46,575 nt of DNA from an uncultured Flavobacteriaceae bacterium (GCA_937924845.1 CALDUQ010000004.1:1-46575), one strand, 5' to 3'; counted from the stretch's first letter, positions 7,660 through 17,569 are shown. Notes: generated by a model from the sequence alone, not told the origin. A program made the numbers and translations.

Positions 7660-8607
7660 TTATATCTGCTTAGATAGCTGGTCTAGCATTTCATTAGTAA
7701 TGTCATCAAGATTAAACTCGTGTTTCCAGCCCCAATCGGTTTTGGCTACAGAGTCATTAATAGATTTTGGCCAGCTATCTGCTATTTTTTGTCTAAAATC
7801 GGGTTTGTAATTTATTGAAAAATTAGGCAATACCTTTTTAATGCTTTCGGATATTTGTTTTGGTGTAAAGCTAATGGCTGAGATATTATAAGACGAACGA
7901 ATGCTTAATTTTTCAGACTTAGTTTGCATGAGTTTTACCGTAGCATCTATGGCGTCGTCCATAAACATCATCGGTAATTCGGTATGTTCATTTAAAAAAC
8001 AGGTGTATTGTTCGTTTTTCAATGCTTCGTGATAAATATCAATCGCATAATCGGTCGTGCCACCGCCAGGAGGGTTTTTCCAGCTAATAATGCCTGGGTA
8101 TCTTAAGCTTCTTACATCTACATCATAGTTATTGTGGTAATATTCGCACCATCTTTCGCCCATTTGTTTAGAAATGCCATACACTGTAGTTGGCTCCATA
8201 ATGGTGTGTTGCTCAGCGTTATTTTTAGGGGTGTTTGGTCCAAAAACAGCAATACTCGAAGGCCAAAAAATATGTTTTATATAGCCGTCTTTAGCTAAGT
8301 TAAGTACATTAAATAATGAGTTTGTGTTTAATTGCCATGCTAATTCGGGGTGCTTTTCGCTAGTTGCACTTAGCATCGCAGCCATTAAATACACAGTGTC
8401 TACATGATATTTTTTTACGCATGTTTTTATTGCCTCATAACCCATGGCATCTAAAATTTCAAAAGGACCCGAAAATACTAGTTTTTCATTACTAGCTTTA
8501 ATGTCTGATGCGATAACATTGTCTTTGCCATAAATATCACGTAGTTTTTCGGTAAGTTCAACACCTATTTGTCCGCCAGCACCAATAACAAGTATTTTTG
8601 AGGTCAT
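7660..8607 (-). CDS. L-threonine 3-dehydrogenase, short-chain (epimerase-like) type
   Basis: 315-aa extended SDR enzyme that oxidises L-threonine to 2-amino-3-oxobutyrate with NAD+. The Rossmann motif GAGGQIG (9-15) is followed by D35, which favours NAD over NADP; the active site has S117/S118 and Y143-x3-K147 (YGISK). Blocks such as LRYPGIISW, PMMFMDDAIDAT and DSWPKSINDS are those I remember from the Cytophaga/Flavobacterium-type threonine dehydrogenases, unrelated to the zinc-dependent Tdh of E. coli. It degrades the product of the thr operon found 13 kb away, but is separately transcribed. Confidence 0.9.
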   Translation of the reverse strand: MTSKILVIGAGGQIGVELTEKLRDIYGKDNVIASDIKASNEKLVFSGPFEILDAMGYEAIKTCVKKYHVDTVYLMAAMLSATSEKHPELAWQLNTNSLFNVLNLAKDGYIKHIFWPSSIAVFGPNTPKNNAEQHTIMEPTTVYGISKQMGERWCEYYHNNYDVDVRSLRYPGIISWKNPPGGGTTDYAIDIYHEALKNEQYTCFLNEHTELPMMFMDDAIDATVKLMQTKSEKLSIRSSYNISAISFTPKQISESIKKVLPNFSINYKPDFRQKIADSWPKSINDSVAKTDWGWKHEFNLDDITNEMLDQLSKQI

Positions 8608-8700
8608 TGTAATTGAAATATAAATGAGGTTGTAAAAATAGTTTTTTTTAGTATCATATCAGCAATTTTAACGTTAATAGGAATATCTTTAATTTCGTAA

Positions 8701-8708
8701 TATATTTG
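8701..8708 (+). promoter_or_regulatory. Promoter -7 box of the 8731 lipoprotein gene
   Basis: TATATTTG, an exact TAnnTTTG match 22 bases before the ATG. No convincing -33 TTG. Confidence 0.45.
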
Positions 8709-8730
8709 TAGCTAAACGTGTTTAAAAACT

Positions 8731-9279
8731 ATGCCTTTTTTTTATAAATATTTTGTTGGTTTAATACTGTTACTGTTTTGCTTGTCTTGCAAGAAGGAAA
8801 CTAACATAAATCCAGAAAATCTTAATGCAGTACCTCAGGATACTATAGCTAAAGTTAGTAATAAAATTACTAAAAAAAATGTCAGTGCACTAAACTATAA
8901 AGATTACAGATTAAGTAAGCCTTCGAGTGCAATTATAGTGAATTGGACTAAATTTTTTGAGTTAGAAAAAGAGATAGAGAAGCTTAAAAAAGCAGATTTA
9001 TCAACATTTACACAAAACGATAGCCATACTGTTTTAAGTAGCTTTTTTGCAGATTTTAAAAATGAAATTCCACGACAATTATTCGCAAACCAAATCAAAA
9101 GTCGTATGCTAGTGTTAGAAACGTTTTTTTTTGAGTTACAAGATTTAATGAATTATAGCTATACCAAAACCGAAGTGTTAAAATGTATAAAAAAAATACT
9201 TGAAGCACATGCAAACCTAATTTATCATATTAATAAAAAAGTAGAAAAAGACGCACAAGATATTATTAAACCTTTATAA
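8731..9279 (+). CDS. Small hypothetical lipoprotein
   Basis: 182-aa predicted lipoprotein: MPFFYKYFVGLILLLFCLSC is a clear type II signal peptide with lipidated C20, followed by KKE and a low-complexity linker to about residue 55. The rest is helical and charged, with repeated Leu/Phe heptad-like spacing (about 70-175), suggesting a small helical bundle. No known motif or metal site. It stands alone between the divergent threonine dehydrogenase gene and the M13 peptidase; function unknown. Confidence 0.8.
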   Translation: MPFFYKYFVGLILLLFCLSCKKETNINPENLNAVPQDTIAKVSNKITKKNVSALNYKDYRLSKPSSAIIVNWTKFFELEKEIEKLKKADLSTFTQNDSHTVLSSFFADFKNEIPRQLFANQIKSRMLVLETFFFELQDLMNYSYTKTEVLKCIKKILEAHANLIYHINKKVEKDAQDIIKPL

Positions 9280-9352
9280 CGGGCTTTTGTAACGAAATAT
9301 AAATAATTGCGTCTATACTATTAAGTAATAAATGTAACACTAAATTGAAATT

Positions 9353-11416
9353 ATGAAGATTAATTTAAAAACGTTGAGTGCGTTAAGTTGTGCTGCTTTT
9401 TTTGGAGTAGTAGCGTGTAAGCAAGAGGCTGAAAAAACAGTTAAAGCTGAAGTGATTCCTGGTATTATTTTAGAAAACATGGATACTACGGTAAATCCAA
9501 AAGATGATTTTTATAATTATGTTAATGGTAGTTGGATGGCTAAAACAAAAATACCAGACGACAGATCGTCTTGGGGAGGGTTTTCTGTGTTAAGAAAATC
9601 TACAGATGCTGATGTGTTAAAAATACTTGCAGAAGCAAAAGCTAGTGGTAAATATGCTTCATCAACCGATCAAGCAAAAGCCTTAGCTATTTTTGATACT
9701 AAATTAGATACAATTGCACGTAATAAAGCAGGTTTAGCACCATTGCAACCAGCATTAAAGGCTATTGAGGGTATTGGCAGTTTAGCAGATATGCAAACAG
9801 TTTTAGCAACTAATGCAGCCGTGTCTTCACCGTTTATGAGTATTGGTGCTGGTGCTGATTTGAATGACAGCTCAATGAATACGGTATATTTTAGTGCAAA
9901 CGGTTTAGGACTTCCTGATCGTGATTACTATTTAGAACAAGATGAAAAATCTATTGAGATTAGAGAAGCGTACAAAAAACATATTGCTAAAATGCTTAAA
10001 ATGCTTGGTGATGACGAAGCAACGGCAACAGCTGCAGCAGATAAAATTTTAGAATTAGAAACACAGTTGTCTAAACCAAGATTAGATAAAGTTGAGCGTC
10101 GTGATGCACGTAACTATAATAATCCATTTAGTGTTAAACAAGTTGATGATATGTTAACGAGTATTGATGTACCTAAGTTAATTGCCGATTTAGGAATCAC
10201 AAAAAAGTTTGATACGTTATTAGTAACACAATTACGTTTTACTAAATATTTAGATACGTTTTTAAAAACAACACCGCTTAAAGATATAAAAACGTTATTG
10301 CGTTGGGATACATTTAATAGTGCGGCAAGTCGATTATCTACCGATATTGAGTTGGCCAATTGGGAGTTTTACAGCAAGTATTTGCGTGGAGCAAAAAAAC
10401 AACGTCCTGCTGATGAGCGTGCTTTAGCAACTGTTAATGGTACTGTTGGAGAAGCTTTAGGGCAATTATACGTTGATGCTAAATTTCCGCCAGAGGCGAA
10501 AGAAAAAGCAGAAAAAATGATTGCTAATGTTATTAGTGCATTTAAAGCTAGAATTACTAATTTGGATTGGATGAGTGATGCAACCAAAGCAAAAGCTATT
10601 GAAAAGTTAGATAAATTTACAGTAAAAATAGCTTACCCTAATGATTGGGAAGATTATTCGGCAATGGATGTTAGTGCCGATAAAACGTATTTTGAAAACA
10701 TGACGGCTGTAGGTAAATGGGCACAAGATAAAAATTATGCTGAAATTGGAGAGCCAGTTGATAAAACTGAGTGGGGCATGTCGCCACAAACGGTAAACGC
10801 ATATTTTAATCCATTAAACAACGAAATTGTTTTTCCAGCGGCAATATTACAACCACCATTTTATAACTATACTGCCGATGAAGCAGTTAATTACGGAGGT
10901 ATAGGTGCTGTAATTGGACACGAAATTTCTCATGCGTTTGACGATTCTGGTGCTAGATTTGATAGTGACGGAAATTTAAAAAACTGGTGGACAGAAGCTG
11001 ACCTTGCTGCGTTTACAGAAAGAGGAAATGCTTTAGCAGCTCAATACGATAATGTTGAGGTGTTAGAGGGTGTTAATGTTAACGGTAAATTTACACTAGG
11101 TGAAAATATCGGAGACTTAGGAGGGATATTAGGTGCGTATGACGGACTTCAAATGTTTTTTAAAGAAAATGGACGTCCTGATGCTATAGACGGCTTTACT
11201 GCCGAGCAACGTTTCTTTATGTCATGGGCAACAGTTTGGAGAACTTTAAGTCGTGACGAGGCTTTGCGTAATCAAATAAAAACAGATCCGCACTCGCCAG
11301 GAAAAGTTAGAGCAACACAACCTTTACTTAATGTTGATGCGTTTTATAAAGCGTTTGATATTAAAGAAGGCGATAAAATGTATTTAGAGCCAGCTAAACG
11401 TGTTAGAATCTGGTAA
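9353..11416 (+). CDS. M13 family zinc metallopeptidase (PepO/neprilysin-like) lipoprotein
   Basis: 687-aa zinc endopeptidase that cleaves oligopeptides, here predicted to be lipid-anchored: signal ending GVVAC with C22. The N-terminal M13 domain begins DTTVNPKDDFYNYVNGSW. The catalytic site is complete: H523-E-I-S-H527 for zinc and the nucleophile water, third ligand E584 in ENIGDLGG with D588, the substrate-binding NAYFNP, and the C-terminal RVRIW that matches the family's conserved end. Length is normal. A strong terminator follows directly, so it is a single-gene unit. Confidence 0.95.
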   Translation: MKINLKTLSALSCAAFFGVVACKQEAEKTVKAEVIPGIILENMDTTVNPKDDFYNYVNGSWMAKTKIPDDRSSWGGFSVLRKSTDADVLKILAEAKASGKYASSTDQAKALAIFDTKLDTIARNKAGLAPLQPALKAIEGIGSLADMQTVLATNAAVSSPFMSIGAGADLNDSSMNTVYFSANGLGLPDRDYYLEQDEKSIEIREAYKKHIAKMLKMLGDDEATATAAADKILELETQLSKPRLDKVERRDARNYNNPFSVKQVDDMLTSIDVPKLIADLGITKKFDTLLVTQLRFTKYLDTFLKTTPLKDIKTLLRWDTFNSAASRLSTDIELANWEFYSKYLRGAKKQRPADERALATVNGTVGEALGQLYVDAKFPPEAKEKAEKMIANVISAFKARITNLDWMSDATKAKAIEKLDKFTVKIAYPNDWEDYSAMDVSADKTYFENMTAVGKWAQDKNYAEIGEPVDKTEWGMSPQTVNAYFNPLNNEIVFPAAILQPPFYNYTADEAVNYGGIGAVIGHEISHAFDDSGARFDSDGNLKNWWTEADLAAFTERGNALAAQYDNVEVLEGVNVNGKFTLGENIGDLGGILGAYDGLQMFFKENGRPDAIDGFTAEQRFFMSWATVWRTLSRDEALRNQIKTDPHSPGKVRATQPLLNVDAFYKAFDIKEGDKMYLEPAKRVRIW

Positions 11417-11440
11417 AAAAAATATAAACAATTAAGTTTA

Positions 11441-11478
11441 AAAGCATTCTGTTAATTCAGGATGCTTTTTTTATTTTT
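11441..11478 (+). terminator. Intrinsic terminator after the M13 peptidase gene
   Basis: Arms 11441-11451 (AAAGCATTCTG) and 11458-11468 (CAGGATGCTTT) give an 11-bp stem with one G-U pair and a 6-base loop, followed by a T run to 11478. Confidence 0.85.
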
Positions 11479-11525
11479 ACAGAATTAAAATTAGATTTTT
11501 AAAATCTATCCTCAATACAACTACA

Positions 11526-12092
11526 ATGAAAAAATTTTTAATTGTTGGTCTCGGTAACATCGGTACAGAGTATGATGAAACTAGACATAATATAGGTTTT
11601 AAAATTCTAGATGAATTTGCAAATTCAGAGTCTTTTACATTTAGTAGCGATAGGTTAGCTTTTAAGGCAACCTATAAGTTAAAAGGCAGAACTTTTATTT
11701 TTATTAAGCCTACAACGTTTATGAATTTAAGCGGTAAAGCTGTAAAATATTGGATGGAAAAAGAAAATATAGCTATCGAAAATATTTTAATTATTACCGA
11801 CGATTTAAATCTGCCTTTTGGAAGTTTACGTGTTAAAATAAAAGGCAGTGATGGTGGTCATAATGGATTGAAAGATATTCAAGAAAAATTAAATACAACC
11901 AAATACCCGCGTTTTAGATTTGGTATTAGCGATGCTTTTGCCAAAGGAAGACAGGTAGATTATGTACTTGGTAAATGGAACGATGAGGAAAATACCAAAT
12001 TGAAAGAACGCTTAAAAATAGGTGTTGAGATTATTAAATCTTTTGTGCTTTCTGGCGTAAGCCAAACAATGAATAACTTTAACGGTAAGTAG
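11526..12092 (+). CDS. pth: Peptidyl-tRNA hydrolase
   Basis: 188-aa enzyme that releases tRNA from peptidyl-tRNAs dropped by ribosomes. Seen: FLIVGLGNIGTEYDETRHNIGF with N11 and catalytic H21, KPTTFMNLSGKAV, ITDDLNLPFGSLRVK, and GGHNGLKDI, all standard. The stop TAG shares its last base with the GTG start of ribF, so the two genes are translationally linked. First gene of a pth-ribF-HTTM unit. Confidence 0.96.
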   Translation: MKKFLIVGLGNIGTEYDETRHNIGFKILDEFANSESFTFSSDRLAFKATYKLKGRTFIFIKPTTFMNLSGKAVKYWMEKENIAIENILIITDDLNLPFGSLRVKIKGSDGGHNGLKDIQEKLNTTKYPRFRFGISDAFAKGRQVDYVLGKWNDEENTKLKERLKIGVEIIKSFVLSGVSQTMNNFNGK

Positions 12093-13024
12093 TGGCTATA
12101 ATTAAAAACTTTAAGGACTATCAATCTGCTAAAGCATCAGTCGTAACAATTGGTACTTTTGACGGCGTTCATGTTGGGCATCAAAAAATTATCTCAAAGC
12201 TGGTGGAAAATGCAACTAAAAATAATTTAGAGCCAGTTATTTTAACATTTTTTCCGCATCCACGGGTGGTGTTACAAAAAGATGCCAATATTAAACTTAT
12301 AAATACTTTAAGTGAGCGTGCCGAGTTGTTAAAACAACACGGAATTAAGCACTTGGTGGTTAAAGAATTTACAGAAGATTTTTCAAAACTTAGTGCTGCA
12401 GATTATGTAAAGCAAGTGTTGGTAGACGCCTTAAATGTAAAGCAAATTATTATAGGTTACGACCATCGTTTTGGTAAAAATCGATCGGCAAATATTACAG
12501 ATTTAAAAGCCTTCGGGAAAACCTATGATTTTGAAGTTTTTGAAATAAACGCTCAAGATGTTGATGAGGTTACAGTAAGCTCAACAAAAGTTAGAGTCGC
12601 TTTGCAAAATGGTTATATTGTAAAGGCTAATAGGTATTTGGGTAGTTGTTTTAGTTTATTTGGTACCGTAGTAAAAGGTAAAGGTATTGGTAGGGAGCTC
12701 GAATTTCCTACAGCTAATATTAAAATCGAAGAAAATTATAAATTAATACCCAAACAAGGTGCGTATGTTGTAAAGTCTGTAATTGATGGTGCTGAGGTTT
12801 ATGGGATGTTAAATATTGGTTTTAATCCTACGGTAAACGGAACATCACAAACAATTGAGGTTAATTATTTTAATTTTCAATCCGATTTATACGATAAAAC
12901 AATTAAAGTCGAGTTTTTATATAGATTGCGAGATGAGTTTAAATTTAAATCGGTTGAAGCGTTAAAACAACAATTAAAAAAAGATAAAATTGAAGCTCAA
13001 AAATTAATAGCAAATCATGAATAA
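12092..13024 (+). CDS. ribF: Bifunctional riboflavin kinase/FAD synthetase
   Basis: 310-aa RibF makes FMN from riboflavin and then FAD from FMN and ATP. The N-terminal adenylyltransferase domain shows TIGTFDGVHVGHQKII (19-34, with the HxGH-like GHQ) and the strand ILTFFPHPR; the C-terminal kinase domain shows KGKGIGRELEFPTANI near residues 195-212. The start is GTG overlapping the pth stop by one base (TAGTG), and the end overlaps the next gene by eight bases, so all three are coupled. Confidence 0.96.
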   Translation: MAIIKNFKDYQSAKASVVTIGTFDGVHVGHQKIISKLVENATKNNLEPVILTFFPHPRVVLQKDANIKLINTLSERAELLKQHGIKHLVVKEFTEDFSKLSAADYVKQVLVDALNVKQIIIGYDHRFGKNRSANITDLKAFGKTYDFEVFEINAQDVDEVTVSSTKVRVALQNGYIVKANRYLGSCFSLFGTVVKGKGIGRELEFPTANIKIEENYKLIPKQGAYVVKSVIDGAEVYGMLNIGFNPTVNGTSQTIEVNYFNFQSDLYDKTIKVEFLYRLRDEFKFKSVEALKQQLKKDKIEAQKLIANHE

Positions 13025-14330
13025 GTTGTTGTTTAAACATATAGATAATAGCGCACTAATTATATTTAGAGTGTTTTTTGGCTTATTGATTTTTTTAGAA
13101 TCAGTTGGAGCTATTTTTACAGGTTGGGTTCGAATTACATTGGTTGAGCCAAAATTTACATTTTCATTTATGCCTTTTGATTGGTTACAGCCATTGCCTG
13201 GTTATGGCATGTATGTTTACTTTTTTATAATGGGTGTGTTTGGTTTTTTTGTAATGATAGGTTATAAGTACCGTGTTAGTATATTGGCGTTTACATTAAT
13301 GTGGGCGAGTGTTTATTTTATGCAAAAATCATCATATAATAACCATTATTATTTGTTAATTTTATTGAGTGCAATAATGTGTGTATTGCCAGCCAATAGG
13401 CGTTTCTCGGTAGATGCAAAACAAAGTAGTGACATAAAAAGTAATAATATGCCGCAATGGTGTAGTTATATTTTTATTGTGCAAATGGCAATAGTTTATA
13501 CCTATGCATCGATTGCAAAATGGTATCCCGATTGGTTAGACATTACTGTGGTTAAAAATTTAATGGCTAATCGTAAAAATTATTATGTAATTGGTGATTT
13601 GCTACAGCAACAATGGGTGCATTACAGTTTAACTTATTTAGGTTTGTTTTTTGACTTACTAGTAGTGCCTATGTTGCTTTGGAAACCAACTAGAAAATGG
13701 GCGTTTATAGCATCGCTGTTTTTTCATTTATTTAATTCTATTGTGTTTCAAATAGGTATATTTCCATACATGTCAATTGCTTTGCTTGTGTTTTTTTATC
13801 CGCCAAAAACAATCAAGAATATTTTTTTTAAAAACGAAATATTTTATCAAGCAGGTGAAGTTAAAATTCCGCCATATAAAAACTATTTACTGCCACTATT
13901 TGCTGTTTATTTTTGTGTGCAAATTGCATTACCAGTACGGCATTGGTTTATAAAGGATAACGTGCTTTGGACAGAAGAAGGTCACCGTATGGCTTGGCGC
14001 ATGATGTTAAGAAGTAAAGGAGGTATGGTGACTTATAAGGTTGTAGATAAAAATACTGGTAAAAAAACCAGAATTAAGTTAAGAGATTACTTATCGGCTA
14101 AGCAGCGCCGTACAGCGTCTACAAAACCAGATGTAATTTGGCAATTTTCTCAGCGTTTAAAACGCGAATATGCTTTAAAAGGCAAGGATGTGTCAGTTTA
14201 TGTAGATTGTAAAGTTAGTGTAAACGGACGTCCCTATAAACGGTTGATTGACGAAAAAACAGATTTGGCTAACGTAAAATGGAATACTTTTGGGCATAAT
14301 GCATGGATTTTACCATCAAAACTAGATTAA
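13017..14330 (+). CDS. HTTM / vitamin K-dependent gamma-carboxylase-like membrane protein
   Basis: 437-aa integral membrane protein with about eight hydrophobic segments between residues 12 and 308. The block YASIAKWYPDWL (K168) and the stretch LPVRHWFIKDNVLWTEEGHRMAWRMML (residues 305-331, landmarks LPVRHW, WTEEGHR, AWRMML) match the core of the vitamin K-dependent gamma-glutamyl carboxylase superfamily, in which the equivalent lysine is catalytic. Bacterial members lack a demonstrated role. The start overlaps ribF by eight bases, so the protein is co-translated with the flavin-cofactor enzyme; the soluble C-terminal 110 residues are unassigned. Confidence 0.82.
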   Translation: MNKLLFKHIDNSALIIFRVFFGLLIFLESVGAIFTGWVRITLVEPKFTFSFMPFDWLQPLPGYGMYVYFFIMGVFGFFVMIGYKYRVSILAFTLMWASVYFMQKSSYNNHYYLLILLSAIMCVLPANRRFSVDAKQSSDIKSNNMPQWCSYIFIVQMAIVYTYASIAKWYPDWLDITVVKNLMANRKNYYVIGDLLQQQWVHYSLTYLGLFFDLLVVPMLLWKPTRKWAFIASLFFHLFNSIVFQIGIFPYMSIALLVFFYPPKTIKNIFFKNEIFYQAGEVKIPPYKNYLLPLFAVYFCVQIALPVRHWFIKDNVLWTEEGHRMAWRMMLRSKGGMVTYKVVDKNTGKKTRIKLRDYLSAKQRRTASTKPDVIWQFSQRLKREYALKGKDVSVYVDCKVSVNGRPYKRLIDEKTDLANVKWNTFGHNAWILPSKLD

Positions 14331-14347
14331 TTCAAAAGTCAATTCAT

Positions 14348-14355
14348 TAAATTTG
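14348..14355 (+). promoter_or_regulatory. Promoter -7 box of serS
   Basis: TAAATTTG, an exact TAnnTTTG match 20 bases before the serS ATG; no clear -33 TTG. Confidence 0.4.
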
Positions 14356-14375
14356 TAGCTTAAATTTTTTAAACT

Positions 14376-15653
14376 ATGTTGCAAGTTGCTTTTATACGCG
14401 AAAATAAAACTTTGGTTATTGATCGTTTGGCAAAACGAAATATTGATGCTACGCAAATGATTAATGACGTGTTGGTTTTGGATGACAATCGTCGTGCATT
14501 ACAAACTAATTTAGATAACACGTTGTCAGAATCTAATGCGCTGTCAAAAAATATAGGCATGCTTTTTAAGTCGGGTGAAATCGAAAAAGCAAATGAATTA
14601 AAAGCAAAAACTAGCAGTTTAAAAGAAGAATCCAAAAAAATTACAGAGGCGCTTAATTTAAAAACTGAGGCTTTAAATGAGTTGTTGTATAAAATCCCTA
14701 ATGTGCCTCATGAATCGGTGCCAACTGGTAATACCGATGAAGATAATGAAGAGGTGTTTGCCGAAGGCGATATTCCTACATTAAATGAAAATGCTTTGCC
14801 ACACTGGGAGTTGGCAAAAAAATATGATATTATTGATTTTGAACTTGGCACAAAAATTACAGGGGCTGGTTTTCCAGTATATAAAGGTAAAGGTGCAAAG
14901 TTACAACGTGCATTGATTAACTACTTTTTAGATAAAAACACAGCCGCTGGTTATAAAGAGGTGCAAGTGCCTCATTTAGTTAATGAGGATTCGGCTAGAG
15001 GTACAGGTCAGTTGCCAGATAAAGAAGGGCAGATGTATCATGTTAATGGCAATGGCGATAATTTTTATTTAATTCCAACGGCAGAAGTACCAGCAACTAA
15101 TTTATTTAGAGGTGATTTGTTAACCGAAAAAGATTTTCCGAAGGCAATAACAGGCTACACACCATGTTTTAGGCGTGAAGCAGGAAGCTACGGTGCTCAT
15201 GTTAGAGGTTTAAATAGGTTGCATCAATTTGATAAAGTTGAAATATTAAGAGTAGAGCATCCAACACGCTCGTACGAGGCCTTAAATGAAATGGTTGAGC
15301 ACGTTAAAACAATTTTAAGAGAATTAAAGTTGCCGTATAGAATATTGCGTTTATGTGGAGGTGATTTAGGATTTACATCGGCATTAACCTTTGATTTTGA
15401 AGTGTTTTCAACAGCTCAAAACAGATGGTTAGAAATTAGCTCTGTGTCCAATTTTGAAACTTTTCAAGCTAACCGATTAAAATTACGTTTTAAAAATGCC
15501 AACGGTAAGAGCGAGTTAGCGCATACCTTAAACGGAAGTTCATTAGCGTTACCTAGGGTATTAGCAGGAATACTTGAAAACTACCAAACCAAAAATGGTA
15601 TTGTTATACCCGAAGTATTAGTGCCTTACACAGGTTTTGATAAAATTGATTAG
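14376..15653 (+). CDS. serS: Serine-tRNA ligase
   Basis: 425-aa class II aminoacyl-tRNA synthetase charging tRNA-Ser and tRNA-Sec. The N-terminal long coiled coil (about 27-105) that grips the tRNA variable arm is evident from its Lys/Glu/Leu pattern. The catalytic part has TAEVPATN (serine-binding TxE), motif 2 FRREAGSYGAHVRGLNRLHQF, and motif 3 with GSSLALPRVLAGILENYQ. Length is standard. A -7 box precedes it; a separate TPR-protein gene follows. Confidence 0.97.
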   Translation: MLQVAFIRENKTLVIDRLAKRNIDATQMINDVLVLDDNRRALQTNLDNTLSESNALSKNIGMLFKSGEIEKANELKAKTSSLKEESKKITEALNLKTEALNELLYKIPNVPHESVPTGNTDEDNEEVFAEGDIPTLNENALPHWELAKKYDIIDFELGTKITGAGFPVYKGKGAKLQRALINYFLDKNTAAGYKEVQVPHLVNEDSARGTGQLPDKEGQMYHVNGNGDNFYLIPTAEVPATNLFRGDLLTEKDFPKAITGYTPCFRREAGSYGAHVRGLNRLHQFDKVEILRVEHPTRSYEALNEMVEHVKTILRELKLPYRILRLCGGDLGFTSALTFDFEVFSTAQNRWLEISSVSNFETFQANRLKLRFKNANGKSELAHTLNGSSLALPRVLAGILENYQTKNGIVIPEVLVPYTGFDKID

Positions 15654-15752
15654 CATAATAACGCTTGTTTTTTTTAAGATAAATAGTATTGAATAGATGT
15701 TTTTGTGGTTGTTACTTATAATAAACACGTAACTGTTCGTTATATTTACAAC

Positions 15753-17543
15753 ATGCATATAATTAAAGTATTTATTTTTATAATTTTTATAAGCTCTTTT
15801 TTTAAGTTAAAGGCGCAAAGCAAAACGCTTGCTAATGATTATTTTGAAAAAGGAGAGTTTAAAAAAGCACTTGTTATTTATAATAAATTACTAAGTAACA
15901 ATGCATATAATTATGACTATTTTGATAAGGTTGTTACAATATATCAGCAATTAGAAGATTACGATAAAGCCGATTCATTATTAGTTAATAAATTAGCAAA
16001 TGATCGTGATCCAAGGTATTTGATAGATTTAGGTTATAACTATCAATTAAAAAAACAAAACGAAATTGCCGAAAATTACTATAACAAAGCTTTAGCTTTT
16101 TTAGAATCCAATACGGCGTACACCTCAATTTTAGCAAAACGATTTGAATTGTATGCGTTAATAGATTTTGCCATCAAAACCTATGAAAAATCGTTGTCAA
16201 TAAAACAAGAAGCAAGATATAGTATACAATTAGCGCGTTTGTATGGTGAGCAAGGTGATGTTGAAAAAATGTTTGTAAGGTATATTGAGTTTTTAGAAAA
16301 AAATGAAAATTATGTAAATCAAGCAAAGCGCGTATTTACTGATTTTATATCAGAAGATGGTGCTTATGAAAACAACAGTTTATTAAGACGTACGCTGTTA
16401 AAAAAAATACAAACTTCGCCCAATATACTTTGGAATAGGTTGCTAAGTTGGCTTTTTGTGCAGCAAAACGAGTATAAAAAGGCATTTGCCCAAGAAAAAG
16501 CAATTTATAAACGTTTTTCTGAAAATCTTGAAGGTGTATTAGAGTTGGCAGAAATAGCCATTGCACATAATAAATTAGTCGTTGGTGCTGAGGCTTTACA
16601 TTATGTAATAAAATATTCGCAAAATGAATCGGTGTTAATTAAAGCAAATTTGTTACTGCTAGAACAAGATTTGAAATTAGCTACAGAAGAAAAATTTGAA
16701 TCTATTGATAAAAAATACACCAACTTAATAGCCCAATTTGCTAAAAATACAAGAGTGTTAGGTATTAAGTTAGGCTATTCGCACTTTAAAGCGTTTTATC
16801 AAAAAGATTATAAAGGCGCATCAGCTTTTTTAAAAAAAACGCTTAAAACAAGGTTAAGTAACACGCAAACTGCGAAGGTTAAAATGAAATTGGCCGACAT
16901 ATTAGTGCTTCAGGAGCGCTTTAATGAAGCCTTGATTTATTATAGTCAAATTCAAAAAAGTTTAAAAAATAGTGTTTTAGCGCAAGAAGCTCGATTTAAA
17001 GTAGCCAAAACTAGTTATTATAAAGGAGATTTTAAATGGGCAGAAGCGCAATTAAAAATTTTAAAATCATCAACATCTCAACTCATTGCAAATGATGCAT
17101 TGGATTTAAAACTTTTAATTTCAGATAATAAGTTTGAAGATTCGTCGCAAACGGCATTAAAAACTTATGCTAAAGCCGATTTGGCGGTTTTTCAAAATAA
17201 TGATAAAGCAGCAATTGATTTATTAAGTGAGGTGATTAAAAATCATAAAACCGAAACTATTGTTGACCAAGCTTTGTATTTTCAGGCGCAGTTATATGAG
17301 CAAACTGCTGCATATGATAAAGCAAAATTAAACTATGAATTTATTATAGCTAATTTTAAAAATGATATATTAATAGATGATGCGTATTATGCTTTAGCAA
17401 ATTTATACATTGATTATTTTGATAATTCTGAAAAAGCAAAAACATTACTTGAAAAAATTATTTTTAACCATCCTGATAGTATTTATTTTGTGTCAGCCCG
17501 AAAAAAATATAGGGCTTTACGAGGGGATGCTAATATTAATTAA
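15753..17543 (+). CDS. Secreted tetratricopeptide-repeat protein
   Basis: 596-aa helical-repeat protein. I chose the ATG at 15753 rather than the in-frame GTG at 15705 because it yields a clean signal peptide, MHIIKVFIFIIFISSFFKLKA, cut before QSK. The mature protein is a chain of TPR-like helix pairs (NDYFEKGEFKKALVIYNKLL at the start; ALYFQAQLYEQTAAYDKAKLNYEFI and DAYYALANLYIDYFDNSEKAKTLLEKI near the end), with a less regular middle. The last repeats resemble the BamD/outer-membrane scaffold type. Probably a periplasmic scaffold; partners unknown. It starts a unit with DUF4286 and rsmA (gaps of 26 and 10 bases). Confidence 0.85.
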   Translation: MHIIKVFIFIIFISSFFKLKAQSKTLANDYFEKGEFKKALVIYNKLLSNNAYNYDYFDKVVTIYQQLEDYDKADSLLVNKLANDRDPRYLIDLGYNYQLKKQNEIAENYYNKALAFLESNTAYTSILAKRFELYALIDFAIKTYEKSLSIKQEARYSIQLARLYGEQGDVEKMFVRYIEFLEKNENYVNQAKRVFTDFISEDGAYENNSLLRRTLLKKIQTSPNILWNRLLSWLFVQQNEYKKAFAQEKAIYKRFSENLEGVLELAEIAIAHNKLVVGAEALHYVIKYSQNESVLIKANLLLLEQDLKLATEEKFESIDKKYTNLIAQFAKNTRVLGIKLGYSHFKAFYQKDYKGASAFLKKTLKTRLSNTQTAKVKMKLADILVLQERFNEALIYYSQIQKSLKNSVLAQEARFKVAKTSYYKGDFKWAEAQLKILKSSTSQLIANDALDLKLLISDNKFEDSSQTALKTYAKADLAVFQNNDKAAIDLLSEVIKNHKTETIVDQALYFQAQLYEQTAAYDKAKLNYEFIIANFKNDILIDDAYYALANLYIDYFDNSEKAKTLLEKIIFNHPDSIYFVSARKKYRALRGDANIN

Positions 17544-17569
17544 TAAACTATAACTGGTAAAAAAAACGT

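Noticed and set aside
11492-11508. Palindrome TAGATTTT-T-AAAATCTA before pth
   Set aside because: Only A/T with two G/C pairs; expected by chance in such AT-rich DNA, and not tied to a promoter element.
15705-15752. GTG start 48 bases upstream for the TPR protein
   Set aside because: It would bury the signal peptide that starts exactly at ATG 15753.
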